A stretch of DNA of 64,000 nt. Origin: Camillea tinctor. Lineage: Eukaryota > Ascomycota > Sordariomycetes > Xylariales > Xylariaceae. The translations under genes were made by a program, and so were the position numbers. The stretch lies in NCBI GenBank assembly GCA_022578605.1, contig MU394068.1, forward strand, positions 186,001-250,000, given 5' to 3'. This document shows positions 1 to 10,691 of the stretch, one piece after another (position 1 is the stretch's first letter; every line of letters starts with the position of its first letter). The notes beneath the pieces are model-generated. The model was not told where the DNA came from. It ran no database searches and saw only the letters and a list, made by a program, of their open reading frames with translations.

Positions 1-3000
1 TTCTTGGGAGCCAACCCAGTAGCTCTAAGAACAAGCCGTGGAGTGGGGTGACAGAGAACTCTATAAAATACTCACGCGCCAGGCGTGGCACATCTTGTAG
101 TGAAATAACTAGATGTTTTAACACCTCCCCCTTTTCTCCTCAACACTTGCAATAGTTTTCACGCTTATTTCGTCGGCTATAAGTACCTGTGGCCCTATTG
201 GTATTCTTATTTTTGATGTAGAAATGGGGCTGCATACCATGTTTCCTGAGAAAGATGGACAGTAATATTCAAAGGTTGAAGAGAGCCTATAGTTGTAAAG
301 AGCGCGAAGAACGTCGATGACCCCCAGAGCCATTTCTAGGGCGTGTAAACTATTCTCCTAGAGACTTTGTTGGCCCTAGAGTCGTATAATAATAATATTC
401 GACGCCAGGGGCATCGTATGATGAGCACATGTTGGGCGATATTACGGATTGCGAAGGTATAGCTAGTCTTAGGGGTTGAGGCTCGAGCAGCGGTGATTGA
501 TGGTTTTTATCTGAGCATCGCCTATTAAGCTTCGCTGCGGTCTGGTTCGAGGATGATATATGTTTGCCATTATGAAAAAATGGCGTTATTGGCTCTGAGA
601 TAATATCACCCCACTTATGGCCATCTCTTTTCGTCTCTTCCCCTCGCCTTCCGATTCCCGTCCCCTCATTTGAAGATTTACCTTTGCAGCTCCTGCAAGA
701 ATTAAACTATGACGGATGGAGTTTGAGCTTTGCCAAGAGGTTGCAGAGATTGCGTGACACGACAGCCGCAGGCCGCTGAGTTCTGGAAGGGCATTGAATT
801 TGCCATGCTACATGACGAAAAACCATCGTCTTCGCAGCCGGTGAAGGACTAATGGTAAAGAGCGAATACCCGGTAGCGGCTTTCAGTTGCAGATCACGAA
901 CCCCCGCTAAAGGGTAGCTACCTCTACCCGTCATGTCGCGAGCCTAATTCGGATGGAGATGGTTTACTGTATTGTAGCAGGTAGAGCAGACGGGTACCTG
1001 CCTGCGCTTTCATTCGGCTTTCGGTGGTCTTCCAACGGTTCTATAGTCCTATTGAAGAGCCTCATTCATCGTATGTGCGCCTCTTTCACGACCCCAGCCC
1101 AGATTACTGAAAGAAGGGGACCTGAAGCACGGTTCCGCTCGCTCCTGGTTGCGAGCCACATCGTGTGGGGTTATTCAACCTAATTGGGCTTCCATGGAAC
1201 CCCCCCTTCCCCCTCCCCTTGTCTACACTACAATACTGTCAGTTTTGTTGGCACTGCCGTTGCCGATGCCACTGGCCGTAATTGGAGCAACACGTTGGCT
1301 TCGCAGCACACACGTTGCTGTCAAGCCGCTTGCACGTCATCGCACGTGGTTATGGTCGTCCATGCGTTCGACTTGCCACCTGGGATACTTGCTCCTTCAC
1401 CTCTGCCTAGGTTGGTAGTATATAACCAGTCCAGTTGAATAGGTACATTTCAAGCTGGTGTTAGTTAGCTGGTTTGGTCAGTCAGGCAGGAGTATATAAA
1501 TGGGGCTTGCATAGAGCGAGAGAAAAAAGAGATTTATACAAATTGAGTGCCGGCATAGAATAATAAGAAATGAATAAATAATTCCGCTTCTGTGGTGAAC
1601 CCTCCATCTTCCTTGGTGGCTGCAGGTCTTGGCAGCTTACCCTTACCCTTTTGTCTTGGATTAGGTATACATCTTTCTTATGTATATGTACTATGTCTGA
1701 GGTTATTCCAATCCAATAGATCTTTCAAATGACGGCTTGAACTTAGTTATATAATTTATAAGGCTTTGTAATGCGAAGAGAAAAAGAAAAGCGGAAGCCC
1801 CCTCTGTCTCATAGACTTTCCCCTCCAAACTCTCAATGATTGACTCACCTCACTGAGTTACAGAATTGACTGACATGGTTGATCGTCCACTAAAATAGCG
1901 ACTTGGCTGAGGTGATGGGTCGGGATAACTGGAACACACCTTCAGGCACGAACTAATTCCCCCCCCTGGAGTTCTGAATAGAAGTGGGCCTGAGCGGTTA
2001 TATTTGAAGTTATTGATGTAGGTTACCTAGTTTGATAGGTAAGGTATATATGGTATGCTGGTGTATGTGTAAGTGTATGTGTATGTAGTATTAATGTTCT
2101 TAAACTGTCTCGTGTTGGTGGATTTGATCCAATAACAAGGAACATACAACTAGAGAAAGGATAGAAAAGAAGAAGAAAAGAAAAAAAAAGAATTAAGTGG
2201 CCTCTTTTAATCTGCAAGGTTAGAAAGATGTAAGTTAAATGGTTGGTGGTAAAAAGTTAATTAGCAAGTCAGGTTCGGTACCCTACTTAAGAGGTAACAC
2301 TACATTGGAGGTAGTGTTGTAGCTGACATAAAAATCGTAAACGTGACCCCTCTAGTCTCAACCTCTGACTGACTTTCTCTTGCCTCCTACGTACAGGTGC
2401 CTAGTGCTAGTGTCACTCGAGTTTAGTAATGTTAGACTAATTAACATGGCGGAAGGACTGGAAATAGCCTATCCTACCTGCCTCAATGTAGGGAACAGAC
2501 AGGTAAGGTAACTTACGTAGCACATGGATAGGTAGGCATGTACACCACTACATGCTAATACAACCATCAAGGTACCTCCCTAAGGAATATAGAGAACAGC
2601 TCATGTGCCAACGCACGGGCTACTTGCATGAGCTGGCTACTGTATCTTATGCACTGGGTTATTGAATTTAGGCATGCCATGACAGGTATGGCTTTTGATT
2701 TTTATTATACGCTTTAGCGTATAGTTATATGCTAGGCGAACTATAACACGTTTATCGTACAGTGCTTACATGTATACACAGTTATGATGAGTCTAAAAGG
2801 TGGATAGGTACCTACCTAGGGTGTCTATGAATGTACCCATTGTGATTAGCTACAATTACACACACACACACACAAGGTAATGAGAGATACACACATCTGC
2901 ATCCTTAGGTAGGAAGATGAGCAGCAAGCAAGAAGGAAAGACCTACCTAATTTAACCTAAATATATACTTTATTATGTACTGGAGAGATAAACTGGAAAG

Positions 3001-3437
3001 AGAAGGGGAAAGACAGAGAAAGAAGGAGTGAGCAGATGAAGGGAAAGACCTTGAAGGAAGGAATCCACTCCACCTACACATGTAATTGGAACTTACCTGC
3101 GAATTCCCATCATGTGCGTCCTTCTTACCTTGCTATAAGTCACTGCGCACCTAACTTTCTTACCTTTCTACCTGCTACATGACCTATCTTACCTTACCTT
3201 TTTTACCTTTTAGTAAAACCATATTCTGCCCCGCACTGGATGGAGCATACCCCCCTTCCCCTCCAAGGTGCCAGCTTCACCACTTAATCTTCTCTGATCA
3301 CATATTCACAACTACCACAACTACAACTATAACCAAAAAGTCACAGGAAGCCCAGTGCTCGCCGATTAATTAACTAATTAAGAGATCCGAGGTAGGTGTT
3401 CCTCTCTCAACATTTCTCATTCTTTGATCAAATACAT
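1..3437. other. Intergenic region, no recognised gene
   Basis: I see no open frame with recognisable protein character and no obvious intron-joined gene. The sequence is AT-leaning, with many TACCTA/TAGGTA motifs and a short (CA)n run at 2859-2874. A good TATA box (tatataaa, 1493-1500) faces right but no coding frame follows it. Right-hand sequence from about 3240 becomes pyrimidine-rich and probably belongs to the promoter or leader of the gene at 4106. Confidence 0.6.
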
Positions 3438-4105
3438 GTATTCCTACTTCGGACATTTATCAGCGTAATCGTTGGTCTACATCTGACTGTGCTCGCGCGA
3501 CCCTCGTTCGGCTCTCGTTTCGTTTCATTTTGTCTTCGGATTTCCTGGACACCGACCTCGAATACTAACTGTATTTCGAGAAGGGGAAAAAAGCCACAGA
3601 ACCCGGGGCAAAAGAAAAAAAAAGGAAAAAGGAAGAAAAAAAAGAAAACCCTTACTTGATTTCTACATTTGTTGGAGATTTCTCGTTATCACCGCCTTTT
3701 TGCCTGCCTGCCTACCTATCCTTACTATTTCGTTTACTCTATCCTGTCTGTCAGTCCGTGAATCGCCGTCGTTGTCGTCGTAGTCCTCCACTCCGGCTAC
3801 CGATTAAGTTAATACGTGTGACGTTGACACATACACACGCATAACCTACCTACATACATACATACACACCTCCCACCACCACATTCCACGCCATCGCAAA
3901 TCCTCGTCACCGTCTCGAGGCAAACGAGATATCTTACCTGGTCACCTTCTACTTACCTACTTACCGTACACATACGCTTCGTCATTCCGCACCATCCGCG
4001 CTGTGCCTTGTTCTTTCCTCTTTCTCTTATTATAGACCTACCGGTCCATCTTCATAATTTCGCCGGACGTAGAATTGAACCTTACCTAAGTTTGGATTGC
4101 CGAGG
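3438..4105 (+). promoter_or_regulatory. AUG-free leader/promoter of the 2EXR gene
   Basis: On the plus strand there is no ATG between the one at 3436 and the start codon at 4106, about 670 nt, in pyrimidine-rich sequence with an A-rich block at about 3590-3650. That fits a long transcribed leader kept free of upstream start codons. Where transcription starts cannot be read from sequence. Confidence 0.45.
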
Positions 4106-5590
4106 ATGAATGATCCAGCCAATCCTCCCAATCCTCCCGATTCTCTCGCGAGCGAGGAAACACCACGGCGACCGCGAAAAGCAGCGGGAAAAGCCCGCCA
4201 GACGGACGATGCGCAAATGCAAGGAACCGCTTCTAATCCGCCTTCTGAGGATACGCGAGATGTGGCAATGGACGATAGGTTTCTTATGGCTACCCCACAG
4301 CACAAGGACGCTCCAGCATCCTTTATTGAAGCCTCGGGGTCCTCTCGTCCCATGACGAGATCTATGACCAGGGTTCACTTTGACGCTATCTTAACCAACA
4401 CTCCCGGAACTCGCACGCGGCTCCACGATAGACTACTAGGATCATCGGCCAGAACTACCGTAGGCAATGCCACCTCTAATTTAGAGGACTCGCGCGACAT
4501 CAGATATGTGGACGAGGAGAATGACGCAGAAGCGGATGTGGATGTAGACGCGGACGCGGACGTAGTCGTGGGCGAGGGTGAGGGCGATCATGTGATCGAA
4601 ATGGGGGATGACGATGACCACCCTCTAGGGCCATTACGTGGGGGGAGAGCAACAAGACACCCGGAAGTTGGCCAACTTCGTATGCCTCGCCGCTCGGCTC
4701 GCATTGGCGCACGGAAGGCTAATACAAGAGACTCGACTCCATCAGCTGCCCTATCTACCGTACCCAAAGAGAATGAGCGTGCCCGCAAGAGGCAGAAGAA
4801 AGAGCATGTTAAGGACGCCAACAAGACAGCGCCTGTGCGCCGATCACCCCGTCTGGCGAAGCCATTGGCCGAGTTCCAAAAGTATCCTCAGTTGCCGGAC
4901 GAAATTAAAATCATGATCTGGGAGGCGGCAATCAATCCGCGATTGATATATATCTGTAATCGATCGTCACTGTTGCATGCCTCGACCCAGTTCGGTGTTC
5001 AGAACAAACGACCGACCTGGTTCATGACATGCCGCCTCTCGGCATGGATCGCCAGGCGTCATTACCGCAAGATGTTTGCTCTTCATAATCCCCTGCTGCC
5101 ACAGCTGGATTTTACCCTGCTGCAAGATGTCAACCCGAGTGTCGACATTGTGATCTTCGAGCCTTGTCACGGCGGGTGCCGCGGATATTATTGTGCCAGC
5201 CACCAATACCACGAGGCAGACCGGTCCGCGGTCCGATCTCTAGCTGTACAAGTCGATTCTCCGAATCTGGATCCCTCGGCCGACCCAGGCTGGATCACCA
5301 TCTCCAAGTCATGGCCAAACGTGGAGACGCTCTACTTTATGAAACCCGCTCTTAAAGGGCCGGACATGCGGGAGAAGGCGTTGATCCGGTTGAAAGAGGG
5401 CGAGCACGAGGCAAGTCTTCGCAAACGGTTCGAAGAGTGGAAGAAAGGAGTGGGAAAAGAAAAAATGGTTCGCGCGATAGAGTTCGTTAAAGTGGTGGAA
5501 CGAGAGGCGGACACGAAGGATGTTCAGGTTCGATATAAAAACGTCGAAGATCGCAAAAGTGGGCTTCCCGAAGACATCATTTTGGGTTGA
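4106..5590 (+). CDS. 2EXR domain-containing fungal protein
   Basis: This intronless frame codes for 494 aa from the first ATG (4106, A at -3); the frame opens 9 nt earlier only with a TTG. Residues 1-255 look disordered: acidic runs rich in Asp/Glu around 130-165 and basic segments with RRSARIG and RRSPRLAK, which could be nuclear localisation signals. From about residue 256 comes the 2EXR signature (FQKYPQLPDEIKIMIWEAA), a fungal domain seen in many uncharacterised and often lineage-expanded proteins. It continues to about residue 400 with Cys/His-containing sequence and ends in a charged tail. The biochemical role of 2EXR proteins is unknown and none is assigned. The domain call is solid. 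Confidence 0.85.
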   Translation: MNDPANPPNPPDSLASEETPRRPRKAAGKARQTDDAQMQGTASNPPSEDTRDVAMDDRFLMATPQHKDAPASFIEASGSSRPMTRSMTRVHFDAILTNTPGTRTRLHDRLLGSSARTTVGNATSNLEDSRDIRYVDEENDAEADVDVDADADVVVGEGEGDHVIEMGDDDDHPLGPLRGGRATRHPEVGQLRMPRRSARIGARKANTRDSTPSAALSTVPKENERARKRQKKEHVKDANKTAPVRRSPRLAKPLAEFQKYPQLPDEIKIMIWEAAINPRLIYICNRSSLLHASTQFGVQNKRPTWFMTCRLSAWIARRHYRKMFALHNPLLPQLDFTLLQDVNPSVDIVIFEPCHGGCRGYYCASHQYHEADRSAVRSLAVQVDSPNLDPSADPGWITISKSWPNVETLYFMKPALKGPDMREKALIRLKEGEHEASLRKRFEEWKKGVGKEKMVRAIEFVKVVEREADTKDVQVRYKNVEDRKSGLPEDIILG

Positions 5591-6831
5591 TAGAAGGATT
5601 GGCCGAACGCAGCGGAGGAAACCTCAGCATGGCATTTGGAACATGGACGGCGATACCATTTTCTTCTTAAGATACCCAGTAGACATGACGGGTAACGGTG
5701 ATTACCCCAATAATGAATTGCAGGAATCGTGCATATAGAGATGGGACGGTTTTTCTCCTTGTCTTTTATTTTTGTTTTTATTTTCCTCTTTTTTGGAAGG
5801 GTTATCATTCTTTGGAGTGGCGAAGTAGAGGGTGTTGTGTCTGGTATGGCAACGGCACGAGGGCACGTTTTAACAAAAGGCAGAAGAGACGCGACACGCG
5901 AGAGAATTGATGAAATATTTTGGCAACAATTTCCTGTGCTCTACCTACAACTTACAATAACTTTGCATATTGGATACTCAGCCACACATGCGTAGTGCAG
6001 GTACTGGTGATAGCCTGCCTGTCTGCCTACAGATAGGTGGCTTGTTGAATAGTGGATCTGGGGGGGGGTTGCCGTGGCGCATGGAGAAGATATCAACCAT
6101 TCATGGTTCTCAACCAACCAAGAGAGGTAAACCTTATCCCACAACTTACAGGGTTCTTCCCTCTACTACATCGTACATTTATTACCTAGGTAGGCAACTT
6201 ACATCTGCGTTCGACTTATGAGGCGACGAATAATACGAGACTGCATGCACTATCATAGACATCAACGAGGCCTCCTCCCCCGCAATCTAGGCAGTGTTGC
6301 GGTCAAACTGAAACAGGTCGCCGATGTTGCCTGCCGATATTGCCTGACGATCGGTTGCCAAGCCCCGAGGCTTTGACATATCACCACCAAACAAACGAAG
6401 CATCACCACCGCACTGCAGATGTGAATATGTGTCACCCGGTGAGATTATAGTGTTTTCCGATCCTCTGTTTCTATTGGAAGATATCAACTTGAGCTAGAT
6501 AATGATGCTAGGCAGCGGGGGCAGGCAGAGGCAGGCAGCAGGGACCCGAGACCTACACTAACAGCCCATCACTTACATAACCTAGAATGTTATTATATAT
6601 GTCACTTCCATGGTCTAGTTGTGCTCTCCTTCTTTTTCCTCTTTTCTTTTTCATCTTTTCTTTTTCATTCCGTCTGTGTCACTTGTGGTCTTCTCACAAT
6701 TTATATCGTCTTAAATCATCCCCGACTTCGTTCCCTCTTGCTACTCTCCCAGTCTAAGTTGGAAGATTTATTCTACCGTCGCCATCACTCTTTCTATTAG
6801 CCCTAGCTTCTCATAAAAGAAGATTATTACA
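5591..6831. other. Intergenic: 3' end of 2EXR gene and AAA ATPase promoter
   Basis: No further gene is seen. Short frames here lack protein character. A CT-rich tract at about 6627-6672 (repeats of cttttc) lies about 160-200 nt upstream of the AAA ATPase start and looks like a fungal core-promoter pyrimidine tract. Confidence 0.5.
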
Positions 6832-8982
6832 ATGACTGCCGTAGCAGAGAAGGCTGTAGAGGAGGTCGGAACTGTCGAGGTGTCGGACGCCGTAGCCTCC
6901 AATGCAGCCCAGGGGGTGGATAAGGAAACTCAATCTCCCGAATCTAAAGCTAAGGCTGAGGATGGGGATGCTGACGAGAAGAAAGAAAAGGTCATGATGG
7001 GGATGATTTGTGGCAAAAAGGACCTCTATGAGAAGATAGACAAACACAATAAGGCTACCTGGTCCGCAGAACCACCAGAAGACCTAGAAGAGGCCGCCGA
7101 GAATGAAGAGACAGAGAAGTACGCCCTTCTTGTTCGCAACAGTAAGTTTCCCCTTAGTTTCAATTCCGACATGAGTTACTATGTACTGACCCCTCGCGCA
7201 GAAAAGAGCTACGACTCTCGTAAGAAGCTCGAAATCGACAGCATTGTCATACAGAGTCCTCTGTTGAAGAATGTCTTGCACGATATCCTGAAGGATTATC
7301 CAGGCGTCACTACCAAGCTCACACGTCTCATCTTCAAGGCACCATTCACACCCTTCGTTCACCGGTGGGGGCTGTTTACTGCTGCATTGGAAGGCGACCA
7401 CGATGAGGACACCAAGACTCACCTAAGACTACTCTACGATGTCCTTCATCCGGAACTAAAAGACGTCATCATTGCCATGAAGGACTACGTCAAGAACGGA
7501 GTGGTTACCTATGAGCACGTGTGGACTATCTTCCAACCTGGCTGTACTGTTTTTGCCTCACGATATGGCAAACCAGTAGCAGTCCGCCTAACCTCTAGCC
7601 AGTTTATTGAACATTCCAAGTACGGGCACTGCTTCCAGCTGAAGTGTGATCGCATTGATTGGGATGGCTCCAGATTTGGATGCAACGAGTCTTCGTATTT
7701 CATTCTACCATTCGTCGGCACTATACCCATCTCTGAGTTGGATTGCTTCCCCCTTGCTTACCATTCGGATGAGAAGGCCATCGCTGAGAGCTTCATCGCT
7801 CGCGGTCGCGTGTTTGAAAAGCTGGCTGGTCAACATTATATGGCGTACAAAGGCCATGCGATCGAGCAAACGCAATATGGTCCTTCCAGAACCACCATCG
7901 ACTGCCGTATCATCGTTGACGCCGCTTCCCACGCCAAGGCTAGGCCTGAATATCAGCTTATTTTAAAACCGTTGAATCATACTGCCAAAGCCTCTGGCCC
8001 TTCCCCAGAGCCTGACTACGACGATGGTGGTGTGTCTCCCGTGGATGACTGGGACTACAGCTATGGTCCACGGCAAGACGATGAGGGTGACGTCTTCGCC
8101 GAGCACAAGATCAGACTGCCCTTGACTGAGGAACAGCTACTTATTTGCACATGTGTAGTGCGTGGATTTGCCTTAAAGACGAAGAAATGGGTTGAATTTT
8201 ACGTCGACTCCATCAGCGAGATCATCTTCAACGACAACGCCTTCGATTCGCTCGTCCTGCCCGAGAGTCAAAAGTCCTTAGTCCTAGCTTTCGCACAAAC
8301 CCAGGCCAAGAGTAAGAGTGACTTCGACGACATCATTTCTGGCAAGGGGCGAGGCATGATCATGCTCTTATCGGGCAGTCCGGGCATCGGCAAGACGCTG
8401 ACCGCCGAATCGGTGGCCGAGCAGATGCGCGTGCCCCTGTACGCGATGAGCGCGGGCGACCTGGGCGGCAACTCGTCGCAAATAGAGTGGAAGCTGACCG
8501 AAGTGCTGGAGATAGTGGCAAAGTGGAACGCTGTGCTGCTAATTGATGAGTGCGACGTTTTGCTCCAAGCGCGCAGCCCGAACGACCTCGACCGCAACTG
8601 CATCGTGTCCATTTTCCTGCGCACTCTAGAATATTACGAAGGCATCATGTTTCTCACTACGAACCGTATCAGCGATATAGACGAGGCATTCCACAGCCGT
8701 ATCCACCTCAGCCTCGAGTACCCGCCCCTCGACGAAGCCTCGCGCCGTGCTGTCTGGGACGGCTTCCTCAACCGTCAAACCCAGGGACATGAGATTCGCC
8801 CTGAGGAGGTAGATAGGCTATCGAGGCTTGAGATCAATGGGCGTGTCATCAAGAACGTGCTCAAGACGGGAAACCTGCTCGCGTGCAGCAAAGGCGAGAA
8901 GCTTGCGCTTAAACACATTGCGACGGTACTCCAGATAGAAGGGCATAAAGTCCCGGAGAAGAAGGGATGGCTAACGGGTTAA
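6832..8982 (+). CDS. AAA-family ATPase with N-terminal DUF7025-type region
   Basis: The unspliced frame has 716 codons. A likely intron at 7142-7201 (donor GTAAGT, branch site in gtactgac, acceptor gcgcag) is 60 nt long and keeps the frame, giving 696 aa and joining VRN to KKSYDSRKK, which reads like the family. The N-terminal half (to about residue 460, spliced) matches the fungal DUF7025 region, including HVWTIFQPG. The ATPase core has Walker A GSPGIGKT (spliced residue about 495) and Walker B AVLLIDECD (about 547), then FLTTNR (sensor 1) and a Ser-Arg-Ile-His segment. The C-terminus carries the family's lid-like sequence. These proteins are common, often multicopy, in filamentous ascomycetes; the substrate is unknown. 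An energy-dependent remodelling role is inferred from the fold only. Confidence 0.88.
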   Translation: MTAVAEKAVEEVGTVEVSDAVASNAAQGVDKETQSPESKAKAEDGDADEKKEKVMMGMICGKKDLYEKIDKHNKATWSAEPPEDLEEAAENEETEKYALLVRNSKFPLSFNSDMSYYVLTPRAEKSYDSRKKLEIDSIVIQSPLLKNVLHDILKDYPGVTTKLTRLIFKAPFTPFVHRWGLFTAALEGDHDEDTKTHLRLLYDVLHPELKDVIIAMKDYVKNGVVTYEHVWTIFQPGCTVFASRYGKPVAVRLTSSQFIEHSKYGHCFQLKCDRIDWDGSRFGCNESSYFILPFVGTIPISELDCFPLAYHSDEKAIAESFIARGRVFEKLAGQHYMAYKGHAIEQTQYGPSRTTIDCRIIVDAASHAKARPEYQLILKPLNHTAKASGPSPEPDYDDGGVSPVDDWDYSYGPRQDDEGDVFAEHKIRLPLTEEQLLICTCVVRGFALKTKKWVEFYVDSISEIIFNDNAFDSLVLPESQKSLVLAFAQTQAKSKSDFDDIISGKGRGMIMLLSGSPGIGKTLTAESVAEQMRVPLYAMSAGDLGGNSSQIEWKLTEVLEIVAKWNAVLLIDECDVLLQARSPNDLDRNCIVSIFLRTLEYYEGIMFLTTNRISDIDEAFHSRIHLSLEYPPLDEASRRAVWDGFLNRQTQGHEIRPEEVDRLSRLEINGRVIKNVLKTGNLLACSKGEKLALKHIATVLQIEGHKVPEKKGWLTG

Positions 8983-9364
8983 GAGAAATACATAGAGAGG
9001 GGAAAGGGGGAGATGGGATACGATATAATCAACAGGTACGGCAACTTATGAGGTTACCCACGAATTTCCTATCATTAAAATGGCACTCGAGTAGCATATG
9101 TGGGTTTCTGGGTTCAGAGCATGGGTATACAAAGAGGATCGATCATACCATTTATCTTAACTACAGTCTGGTAAATGGATAGAAACAGGGTGTTAGAGTA
9201 CCACGAATGAGATACATGGAACAAAGAATAAAATAAATAAAAAATCAGTATAAGATATCATGGCGCCATACTTGCTTGCTATGTTGATCTGGTGACTAGT
9301 GCTACAACAAATCAAAGGTTTACTTGATGATGCTATATATATCAACGGATACGGATATCATCCA
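8983..9364. other. 3' flank of AAA gene, nothing further seen
   Basis: AT-rich sequence with short meaningless frames; it probably contains the 3' untranslated region and polyadenylation signals of the ATPase gene (aataaaataaataaaaa near 9227). Confidence 0.4.
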
Positions 9365-9619
9365 CTAAATACTTTCAGTCCTCATTACTATATATAGTCC
9401 CTCAGTAACCTCTGTTCGTTGAGAAGCATATATACCGCTGTTCTCAGAGCTATTAACATCATATCCTCTCTGAACCCCTTTTTTATCCCCTCTCAAGCTC
9501 TTTCTTCGCTTCTCCATCCTCTTCTTCTCATACCCCCAACCCTCAACATGACTACTTATTACTGCGTATACTAGTATCATGAAAACAAAACAAAAATAAA
9601 AAGGGTAAATATACTGCAT
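9365..9619 (-). CDS. Doubtful 84-aa single-pass membrane ORF
   Basis: From an ATG at 9619 this frame gives 84 aa: one hydrophobic stretch near the N-terminus (YIYPFYFCFVFMILVYAVIS) followed by a very basic segment (KKRMEKRRKS). It lies 3' of the four-pass protein gene on the same strand, so it may just be untranslated sequence of that transcript. No family is recognised. I keep it only because the hydrophobic-then-basic layout is what a small tail-anchored or signal-anchored protein would show. Confidence 0.15.
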   Translation of the reverse strand: MQYIYPFYFCFVFMILVYAVISSHVEGWGYEKKRMEKRRKSLRGDKKGVQRGYDVNSSENSGIYASQRTEVTEGLYIVMRTESI

Positions 9620-9780
9620 TTCCCCAGCCTGGAATGCATCCAAGAAACCACACTAGACCCTCTCCTATCCCCCCTGAATCGGCTCATTATATATACCCTA
9701 CTTCCCAACTCCACCTCATCAAGGTTACCACACCCCTAACCTAAACTAACACCGCAACCCCCCGATCCCAGGGAGACATT

Positions 9781-10691
9781 TCATATGCCCCTTGACTTCG
9801 GCTCCGGGAAATACGCCCCGTCACCCTTCCCGCTCTCGACCGCCTCCTCGTCCCTAGTGCTGCTGCTGCTCCGGCGAGGCGAGTACGCCGGCGCCGCCGC
9901 CTCATCTGCCTCAGCGGGTTGGTTCTGTACCGCGGCATAGGCCCTCCGCGCGCGGTGCACATCAATAGCAGCCAGGGTAGCGAGGGCAAGGTGAATCAAA
10001 CTAATGGCTTTCATTAATACCATGCTCACCAACCCACTTCATCCTACCCCCCCAAAAACCCAAAAAGAAAAAAAAAGGAGAAAAGAAAAAGGGGGGAAAA
10101 CTTACGCCTCAGCAACCGCCAACGCGCACCCCGCGATACTAAGCCGATACCAATGGTCCCCGTTGGCCACGTACCCAGGCACGGGGGTGTTGCCCGTGAG
10201 CTCGTCAGGCCCCTGCCCGAAGCTGTCCTGCCAGTGCGCCACGTACGCCGTCGACGCGATGAGCAGGGCGGCGACGACGACGGCGCCGAGCCCGAGCACG
10301 AGGTGCAGCGATAGGGCTACGGCGGGGGAGAGGCAGGGCGCCCGCGAGAAGAGGACGACGGTGCTTTCGAGGGCGTAGTAGAGGAGGACTGCTATGGACT
10401 AGAGGGAGGAGGGGGGTGTTAGTCTGGGGTTTGGTTTGGGGGAAGAAAGGGAAGAGGGGGGGGGGGGCGGCTTACGAGTGCGGTTGCGAGGCCGCCTAGG
10501 ATGCGGAACCCGATTGAAGCCCCGAAGCCGAGGACGCCGATGGCGAGGAGGGCCGCGGCGATGACTACGGAGATCACGCCGAGGATGATCTTGGTTGTGC
10601 GCCGGTTGGCTGCCGGTGGGGTATCGGCCGACGGGGGGTTGTCTTGGGGTTTATCCATGGTGGCGGAGCTTGCTCTGTTGTCGGACGACAT
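9781..10691 (-). CDS. Four-pass integral membrane protein (fungal, uncharacterised)
   Basis: Three exons on the minus strand: 10691-10476, 10398-10106 and 10036-9781, 254 aa in total. Intron 1 (10475-10399) has GTAAGC, a perfect CTAAC branch site and a CTAG acceptor. Intron 2 (10105-10037) has GTAAGT, but its acceptor is less certain; using 10025 instead shortens the protein by 4 aa. The N-terminus is a Pro/Asp-rich cytosolic-looking tail, followed by hydrophobic segments at about residues 33-55, 62-90, 97-125 and 150-190, with a hydrophilic loop containing WQDSFGQGPDE between the third and fourth. The C-terminus is a charged Ser/Arg/Glu-rich tail. The four-helix layout resembles MARVEL-like fungal proteins, but no signature residue proves it. 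Function unknown. Confidence 0.65.
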
